Part shown: positions 36,201 to 64,000 of the stretch, piece by piece
How the letters are laid out: the number at the start of each line of letters is the position of its first letter
Position numbering within the stretch: position 1 is the stretch's first letter
The notes under the pieces: model-generated
Seen by the model: only the letters and a program-made list of their open reading frames with translations
Databases searched by the model: none
What the model was told of the DNA's origin: nothing
Program-made: the position numbers and the translations under genes
NCBI RefSeq assembly: GCF_030867095.1
Contig: NC_081825.1
Span: forward strand, 50,706,501 to 50,770,500
From: Alligator mississippiensis
Taxonomy: Eukaryota; Chordata; Crocodylia; Alligatoridae
Length of the DNA: 64,000 bases
Direction: 5' to 3'

Positions 36201-37344
36201 CACTACCACATCTTCTAAGCCCCCTGAGACCTACCCAAAGTATCCATACCACATGCCCCAGCATCAAAGAAGTACACAGCCCCTTGTATCAGGATCCCAG
36301 GGCACAGGAAGTAAGAAGAAAAACAACTTACTATCTCCATGGTCTTCTAAAGCTGAGAGAGGCTGAAATAGCATAGTGAAAACATGGGCACCGGGGGGGG
36401 GGGGGCGCGGGGGTGTGCAGGGAATGGATGATGGGGAAACATTGCGTGATGATAACTGCGTGTTAGTTTGCTCATCTTCCATAGGCCCTGAACAGGTAAG
36501 GTTCTAAAGGACTGGCCCCCCATCTACCCCATAATACTTGGTACAAAAAAAGAAGAGGGCAAGGAGCAGAAAAGGTGAAGGACTGTGTCTGAATAATGTC
36601 TAGCAGCCTCTAAAAATGAGGCCAGAGACCTCAGGGAAGAGGGACAGTTCTTCAGGCTAAGAACACTCCAATTCAACACAGCCTTCCAGGACGCCAGTAG
36701 AACTTTACCATGAACCTGGGAAATGACATGTACAAAGGATAAGGAGATGCAGCTTCTGCAGATCAGACATGTAGAACATGGAAGCCATATAGTAATGAAG
36801 TTTTTGGTGCATGCTCAAGCAGCTCCTGGACTTCACAAACTTAATCCCAGCTCCTCCTCCCTCCAGCCTATACCAAAGGACATCAGAAACAGCAGCTTCT
36901 GGGAACTCCTGAATCCTTAAACTTAGTAGCCCTTACACTAGCAAGAGAACTGTAAGCTACAAAACCAAATGTGTGCAAAGGCAGTGTTTTGAGAACTTGT
37001 GCTAGTAATAACTTAATCTGACATAGTAAAAGCTCAAGTGTACACCGTTTGTACTGTTTTGGTGCAAATTTTCTTCCACAAAATACACCAGGATTTTAGA
37101 AAATGTAAATAGAAACAAAAAAAGGTATTTACAGGTAGTTCTGATTATATATTAAAAAAAAGTCTTCCATAAAAGCACAATTCCAGAATAAGAAAAACAC
37201 AGCTGTCATACTTAATTTCCATGAAACATCATAGGACTATTCATAAAATATATTACAGAAAACAAAAAAAATCCAAACATTACCATAACTTTAAAACACA
37301 CAAGCACAAACGCAGACGCCTTGTGCTCGGAGAAGGGATGCAAG
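33265..37344. other. Intergenic DNA between LIAS and UGDH
   Basis: No gene recognised. Open frames such as 33861-34091, 35063-35389 and 36013-36366 lack family motifs and splice context. One CTCF-like CCACCAGAGGGCCC lies at 35438-35450, an (AAAC)n tract near 35568-35588 and a 13-G run at 36393-36405. Much of it may be old repeat that I cannot name. Confidence 0.4.
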
Positions 37345-38053
37345 TGTGCGGGCCGGGAGCGGTCCAAGGCCCTTTTTTTCAAGCGGCAGGCTGTGGCCAG
37401 CAGCCCGGACACGCCGGGTCAGGGAAGGCAGGCGGCACGCTAGAATTAGGCACAGATGCTTAATGGTTGATTTAAGATTGTGTACTTACACCGTAGATGG
37501 TCGCAGTGCAGGCTGGAAAAAACTTCCAGGAAAACTTCGCTTAAGTCCCAGTTTAAGGACTCGGACAGAGCTCTGGATTCACTCGCATGAAGTTTGCTAG
37601 GCTCCGTGGAACTTTTGCGCGCAGGGAAGGGTACGTCGAGGGATCGTTCGGCGACGGGGAGAGGCTAGAGGCTGATCAGACCCCTATAGCCTTCTTGATA
37701 TTCACGCTGGGTCCAATAGGCTCCGCAGCGCTTAGAGATCTTCACGAGACACGAAGTCTCCTCCTCCTGATGTTCATGGAGTCCTCCAACTTGGGCAGAA
37801 ACCACTCAAGCCTCTTATACGGCTAGCAAGCCAATCGCTAGCCGCCACGTAGGAATAATTTAGACCTGACCAATAGTGGGGCACAAATTTAAATACAAAT
37901 GGCGGGAACTCCTTGCAACGTGCATTTCTGTGTTGCAACGAAGAAATGCACCCTGCAAAGAAAGCTACAAATGGCGGGAAATAATTCAGCAGTGCCGAAG
38001 TGCACACAAACAAAAAAACAAAAAAAAAAAAATCACACCCTTGGGTTGTGACA
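37345..38053 (-). mobile_element. Solo LTR of an endogenous retrovirus-like element (fossil)
   Basis: On the minus strand it begins TGTCACAACCC (38053) and ends GGCCCGCACA (37345). Both sides carry the 5-bp duplication GCAAG (37340-37344 and 38054-38058). A TATAAGAG box lies at about 37814-37821 (minus). The U3 part has a direct repeat of TACAAATGGCGGGAA (plus reading) at 37894-37908 and 37966-37980. No internal region is attached, so it is a solo LTR. It remains CpG-rich, which suggests a fairly young or weakly methylated copy. The retroviral class cannot be fixed from the LTR alone. Confidence 0.8.
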
Positions 38054-40614
38054 GCAAGGTGCCCCTAATTATAGCCCTGGCAATTATTTTGGAAGATATC
38101 ACCTGAAGTCTCTTAATCTCCACTTTCCAAGGCCCTGCTGAGGCTCTTCCCCTCCCTCTCAGATATCTATATACTCCATCTATATTTCTAGCACATGACC
38201 AGTGTATTTCAACAGCCTCTAGCCTTGGTTATGGAGATAGCACAGTCTCCCAAGGGCACATGCCACCACTGTACAACAGCTGTATGTGACATGGTTAGGT
38301 AGTTCCTTTTTACAATCCAAATGTCCAGTAAAATAGTCCATCAGACAGTGAAATCAGAGGATGAGTGGGGTCAGTCAGAAAAGCAGAGATGTCAACACCA
38401 TTTAAGTCTCTAGTGATATGAAAACAAATCCCCATTTAATTTTTTTTTAAAGAGAGATGCAAGTTCTTGAAGATCCCATCATACCCCTTTGTGGGCCAGT
38501 CTGCATTAAGGTTGATGAAGCTGCCACAGAAGTGAGCTGAGCTTGGAAGCACAAAGCACTTCTTTCTACTTTAAGTGAGTTCTGTGCAGGAACTAGTAGG
38601 AAAGTGGAATTCATCAAATGTTCCAAAACAATTTAAGAACCTCATATGTGCAAAGCAATCAATCATTTTGTGAGCACTGGCAGGCCTTATAAGCCTACAC
38701 CAGTATAAGTATCTTCCTAATAGCAGTGCGTGCCTTCAAGCAGCTGTGAATTTAGGGTAGAGATCTTGCAGATGGCAGTAACTGTGCACTTCTGAACAGG
38801 TAGAGGAGCTCTCGTGTTTGTGTGCGGCCCCTGAAGCTCTGGGGAAAGAGAGACTTACAGAAGAGTATCCTTTGCTATCCTGAAATTCTCCAGTTCCTAC
38901 TGCTAATCTTGGGTCTATGGCACAATCCTTTCCTACTAGATGAGGGCTGGTATACACTTGATGCAGTTTCAAAGATGAAACTGCATAAAGTGAAGTAGAT
39001 CTAAGAAAAAGTTCTCTGCCAGCTACTGGAGAATGTCCTCCTCCTCCCTCCACTGCTACTGGCATTTAAGCAACAGCTACTGGATAAGCCACCAACTGAC
39101 TTGCAAAGCTGAAGCCACCCAGCAGCAAGATGTCAAATACAGTTCCATACACACTACTTACAATGACCAGCATCAGGGTGCAGAGCATTCACTGATGGAA
39201 GAGGAATCATGTATTTGCAAGTTTCCTTAAGCCCCATAATTTCTGTTGGTTCCAATGGAATACTGAACGGAAGAAAAAAACAAAACAAAACTGTGGCACA
39301 GGAACCTTCTACAGTACAAGGAACCTGGTGGGACAAAAGGACCATGGAATCTCTTTTCTGAATGCCCAGCACTTAATCCAGAGAAAATTCACTACTATGC
39401 AAAAAGCAAAAGCTTGGAATGCAGTAGGAGGCAGTTATATGCAGCAGTTCAGCGCAAACTTAAAAACTTCCAATCCTTAGTGCAGATAACATGTGAAGCC
39501 TATATATAAAAATTAGGCGAGTCCTACAAGTTACTCCCAGGAAGTAGTAACTTATAGGAATAAGCACATATTATTTTACTTGAAGAGTGTGCAAACAGGT
39601 TTACCGCCTGAATAGAATTACCTCACCACATCTACAGCATACATACCCTATTGCCAGGCAATTCTTAGCATCTTCCACAGAATGACCCTATGTGACTTGA
39701 GGAAAGATTTGGGATCTTCCCACTCATTGTAAAAAGGCTTATAACTCCTTGAAATCAACTCCACACACTGCAGGTCACACAACAAATGCAATGCAAACTT
39801 TTTGACTAGAAAAGCATTTAATAGTTCTGGTCCACTAGGACAAAGAAACAAGTAGAAACAAATATCAAGGGCACACATGGGAGTTAAGCCTGGTAATCAA
39901 AATGAGGTAGCAAGCTGACTGCTTTATGGTTTCAAATACTTCAAGATCAAGAGAATTCAGGTAGATACAGAAGTGGAAGGTTTTCTTCTAGTTCGAGTAT
40001 AGCAGCAAGAGAGAGAAGAGAACCAGCAATCATCCAGCTCCTTGTCAGCATTTGCTTCACTCAGGTTTAATCTTTCATTTAGAAATATGTTGGCTAAATA
40101 AAATGAAGGAGGAGGATTTTACTGAAAACAATTCTTCTTAAATCCAAAGCTTGAAACAGAAGGAAAGAGGAAAAAAAAAAAACCTGCTCCCCTGTTAAAG
40201 CAATGAGATAGTACCCACTGTATCTTGTCAGAAGAAGTCTAATTAAATCCATAGTTTACAATTAAAAATAGATAATGCATTGTATACATGATGAAGCCAA
40301 GATAACTAGGCAATCAATAATGACATGGCAGGTTTAACAGACTGTTGTTACAAACTCAAAAGAATTAAGAACAAACAAGGATCTGGCTCCCTAACACTAT
40401 AAAAAACATTAATACTGCATTTGAGCCCAGAAATCCCAGTTGATCTCAGCCTCATTGTTAAAAATCAGGTCTCTTATTGAAGTACCTGACCCAAATCCAA
40501 TTAAAGTAATTTTGGGTTTATCCATTGACTTCAGTGGAAGTTTGTTAATTGATCAAAATGACAATATTAATCTGATCATCATAATCATCAAGGCCAATGA
40601 AATTACTGACCACC
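38054..40614. other. UGDH 3' flank
   Basis: No gene recognised. An ancient repeat-like segment (about 40470-40550, with CCATTGACTTCAGTGGAAG) resembles the sauropsid CATTGAAGTCAATGGG repeat also seen near 23216. Confidence 0.4.
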
Positions 40615-40620
40615 TTTATT
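40615..40620 (-). terminator. UGDH: Candidate UGDH polyadenylation signal (AATAAA)
   Basis: The minus strand reads AATAAA here, about 340 nt downstream of the UGDH stop codon. It is the nearest canonical hexamer that I noticed. A longer 3' UTR using a further site is possible. Confidence 0.35.
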
Positions 40621-40960
40621 GGGCAGAAGGAAGAAAAGAAAGATTCTGTTCACTCCTCGTCCTTTGCATAATCTGTAAAATGTAAAATGCACCTTCTGAA
40701 CATTTCTAAAAGCAGACTGAGGTTAATTTTCAGAAAAACATGATTGATTACTAAAACTGCTTAGGACTGTACCATCTTCAATAACCGAGTTACGTATTAT
40801 AAAAATAGAGATTAAAAATAGATTGTGGATTCACATGTACCACAGTTACCATCATGTCTAGTGTAAAACCATTTGTAGTTTAAGAAAAATATTAAAAAAA
40901 AAAAAATCAGAATGGTTTAGTTTATAAAGGAGAGGTCCACAGAGTCCCTGTCAAAAAACA

Positions 40961-61696
<20,736 letters not shown>

Positions 61697-61703
61697 CTGG
61701 AGA

Positions 61704-61838
61704 AACAAAGCATTAGAGAAGGCTGGATAGGCATCTGGCTGGGGTCATCTGAACTCAGCACTCTTTCTTGCCTAGGCAGGGGGTCAGACTTGATCTGTTG
61801 AGGTCCCTTCTGACCCTAGCATCTATGAGTCTATGAAG
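61704..61838 (+). mobile_element. CR1 LINE 3' tail beside a UGDH 3' splice site
   Basis: AGAAGGCTGGATAGGCATCT, CTTGATCTGTTGAGGTCCCT and the CTATGAGTCTATGAAG terminus are CR1. Its truncated 5' end starts within about 10 bp of the exon end at 61696, so on the UGDH strand most of the branch-point/pyrimidine region appears to be CR1-derived. Confidence 0.85.
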
Positions 61839-61898
61839 TCAAAATAGCAGCAAAGGCTGTATCAAAAACAGGCAAATTACCATTAGGTAAAACAAGGC

Positions 61899-61924
61899 TT
61901 TTTTTTTTTTTTTTTTTTTTTTTT
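61899..61924. repeat. Poly-T run (26)
   Basis: An uninterrupted T run about 60 bp after the CR1 tail. Read on the UGDH strand it is poly-A. Confidence 0.95.
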
Positions 61925-62331
61925 AAGGAGAGAAAGGGAAAGACATGTGAGGCAACTGCTTGGCTTTCGATTGAGCTGGCAGTATCTGTTGGATCAAAAT
62001 TTAAAAACTCATGAATTCACAAAAGTTTATTTTCTGACAAAAAAATATAGTCCTCTCCCATCCAAGAAACACAAAGCAGAGATAAGTGGAAATCATCCTT
62101 TCAACCCTTTTCATCTCCCAATGGGACCACATCTGCCATCCAAAACTCAGGCCCTGATCATGCAAGATACACCCCCCCACCCTAATGTCATTGTTAGAAG
62201 TGATAAAACAAGACACAATCCCTTTGTAGTAGTAAAGTAAACATTTGGAGGAACTGGATCAAACTTAGATGGAACATGTTCTTCAGAAGCATACTAAGTT
62301 GGAATACCTCACTCAATCCCCTCTCTCAATA

Positions 62332-62877
62332 CAGGCAGTCCTTGACTTAAAACGTTTCTAAATTGACACCCCGTTTCAACTTTGACATCAGTTTTGACTT
62401 TACAACGCTTAATCTGATGTGACACCATGACAGCAAACAAGTCGCTGTGTCACCCACCTCCCTGGAGAACATCTGTCCAAACTTCCTTGGACACTTTCTT
62501 TAAGAAAGCGGACGAGACTCCAGAAAAACCTGCAGCCAAGACTCCTAAGAAGAATCCAACCAAGAACCCTTCAAAAAGTCCAACCAAGGGCTCTTCAAAA
62601 AGTCCAGCAAAGTCAACTCAAAGAAGTCCCTCCAAATCAATATGACTACCATTTACAATATAAATACATTAAATGTAGCTATATTACTCCTCTATAATTG
62701 ATCGAATACAAAATTCCGAGTTATTTTTGGTGAAAACAGGGCATCGGGCCTTGGAACCAATCCCCCATTTATAACGCTGTTTGTTTCCTATGGGAAAAAT
62801 CTGTTCTGAGTTGCAACGTTTCAACTTAAGACGCCGTTTTCAGGAACCAATTGTGTCATAAGTCCAAGGACTGCCTG
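62332..62877. mobile_element. Tigger-like (Tc1/mariner) short element, copy 2
   Basis: The ends CAGGCAGTCCTTGACTTA and GGACTGCCTG are inverted and flanked by TA (62330-62331 and 62878-62879). A plus-strand frame (62427-62645, 72 residues) includes VQTSLDTFFKKADETPEKPA followed by a Lys/Pro/Ser tail ending SPSKSI-stop. It aligns with copy 1 (9651-10223) over the 57-codon core without insertions. No catalytic DDE/D core, so it is non-autonomous. Confidence 0.85.
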
Positions 62878-62879
62878 TA

Positions 62880-63382
62880 TAAGACTACCCAGAACCCCTT
62901 TTCTAGATAAACTTGAGATTAGAATGCCCTACAAAAAAAAAGTAAAAAGCAATTGTCATCACCAAACGTAAGCCACTGCTCTGAAAATCTCCACCTTGTA
63001 AAACCAACAAAAAAAAAAAAACAACTATTTCACTATCAAAACAATGACAAGAGATATTTTGAGTAACTGTCAAATAAAGGTTCAGTTTGGCAGCACTATA
63101 CCTAGGCAAGACTTTTTTGCCATCTCACTCTTTAATAGCTACCTAACCTAAGCAAAATTAAGAACAACCAACCAACTAACTCAGGTAGGAACTCACTATT
63201 ACAAAACCAGAGTTTCAGACAAACACCACCATCAGATTATGAACATTCCAGTTGTGATTTTTCTAGGGTTTAGATATAAAGATCTGTGCTATAAAAGCCA
63301 AAGAATCAGCTTGCATCTTCCAATCTAGAAAAGGAGAAAAAAAGTACAAAGTGCTGAGGGTGAAAAACTGCAACCGTCTCAA
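62880..63382 (-). other. Upstream UGDH intron, nothing recognised
   Basis: A/T-rich. The first UGDH coding exon (MFEIKK...) was sought here and in 63579-64000 and not found. Confidence 0.55.
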
Positions 63383-63578
63383 GGCAGGCAAGGTTCTTTG
63401 GGTAGATGTGGTATTTTTTTATTTGACCAACTAAATAGTTTGGGGGGGGGGGGGGGGGGGAATGTTACTTGCAAGCTTTCAGGCACAAACACCCTTCATC
63501 AGGCATAGGGAGATTCTGCTGGTGTTGTGTTCTTAGTCTAATAAAAGATATCACATTTACTCAAAAAACCTTGCCTGC
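63383..63578. mobile_element. Foldback MITE with ~45-bp inverted ends
   Basis: The left arm begins GGCAGGCAAGGTTCTTTGGG and the right arm ends AAAAAACCTTGCCTGCC. The arms continue inward as GTAGATGTGGTATTTTTTTA against TAAAAGATATCACATTTAC. The middle holds GGCACAAACACCCTTCATCA, typical of a widespread reptile MITE. A 19-G run (63442-63460) expanded inside it. Confidence 0.7.
63442..63460. repeat. Poly-G run (19)
   Basis: Uninterrupted G run inside the foldback MITE, able to form a G-quadruplex. Confidence 0.9.
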
Positions 63579-64000
63579 CTATGTCCTTAGACCAACCTGG
63601 CTACAACCAACAATCCTGCCACTGTCTGAACACATTCCTGGCAGTTTTGAAATATTCTTTGTGAGTAGTGGTCATCATGCTGAAACCAGAAGTGCTGCTT
63701 GTATACACAAAACAAGCTGTTTTAGCTTGTTCAAACAGGTTAAGTATTAATATAAAATAAAATATTTGTTCATCCCTGTTAAAATCTGCACTCAACTTTT
63801 GTTCGCTAATCTGAAGGTTGTAAACTTTATCCTTCATTAAACTTTAACCAAGTTTTGAAAACTAAGAGGCAAATGCTGTGGTCTTGATTTCTAAACAAAG
63901 GTTAACAGACTAACTTTGTCCTGTCCTTGGCATAAGCAAACAACATAGAAAACAAGCTTCTATTTTATTGGTTCAAGCATTCATTAAAAAGAAGTGTGAA

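Noticed and set aside
33861-36366. Candidate intergenic ORFs (33861-34091, 35063-35389, 36013-36366)
   Set aside because: No domain, no conserved motif, no Kozak or splice context; lengths are within chance expectation.
37320-37860. CpG-rich block that could be the promoter of an unannotated gene
   Set aside because: It lies inside a 709-bp unit with TG...CA ends and a GCAAG duplication, so an LTR explains the composition; no downstream exon structure was seen.
62427-62645. Host lysine-rich (histone H1-like) small protein gene
   Set aside because: The frame lies entirely between Tigger-type inverted ends with TA flanks and recurs in the copy at 9651-10223, so it belongs to the transposon.

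Overview
This is a vertebrate nuclear window, almost certainly from a sauropsid and most likely a crocodilian or turtle (inference). The evidence is widely spaced conserved exons, many CR1 LINEs at very different stages of decay, several hAT DNA transposons with 8-bp target duplications, Tigger-like elements, ancient CORE/MIR-type SINEs and one solo LTR. Gene content matches the conserved amniote block RPL9 - LIAS - UGDH.

Layout. RPL9 (minus strand) is read from a CpG-rich bidirectional promoter at about 5.66-6.09 kb. Its first four coding exons (130 residues) lie at 3681-5663; the remaining exons are off the left edge. LIAS (plus strand) starts head-to-head at 6088 and is complete in 11 coding exons to 28066 (377 residues). 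From 28.1 to 40.6 kb is intergenic DNA holding a hAT element with a perfect target duplication (31998-33256), old CR1 pieces and a solo LTR (37345-38053). UGDH (minus strand) occupies 40961-61696 with its last 10 coding exons, residues 55-494; the first coding exon (residues 1-54, carrying the GxGxxG loop) lies beyond the right edge.

The genes share a promoter or a chromosomal neighbourhood, not a pathway. RPL9 is a 60S ribosomal protein, LIAS is mitochondrial lipoyl synthase, and UGDH makes UDP-glucuronate for glycosaminoglycans and glucuronidation. All exon joins I derived keep frame and end in consensus GT/AG splice sites.

I found no undescribed multigene system: no operon-like array, CRISPR or novel gene cluster. 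The points most worth a second look are: a near-perfect 33-bp hairpin in the intron just upstream of a UGDH 3' splice site; two Tigger-like short elements that keep the same 57-codon S/T-P-x-K-rich frame without indels; antisense CR1 ends lying within about 10-40 bp of three UGDH splice sites; a GC-rich DNA element built as a large inverted duplication; and an LTR with a 72-bp-spaced duplicated E2F-like motif.
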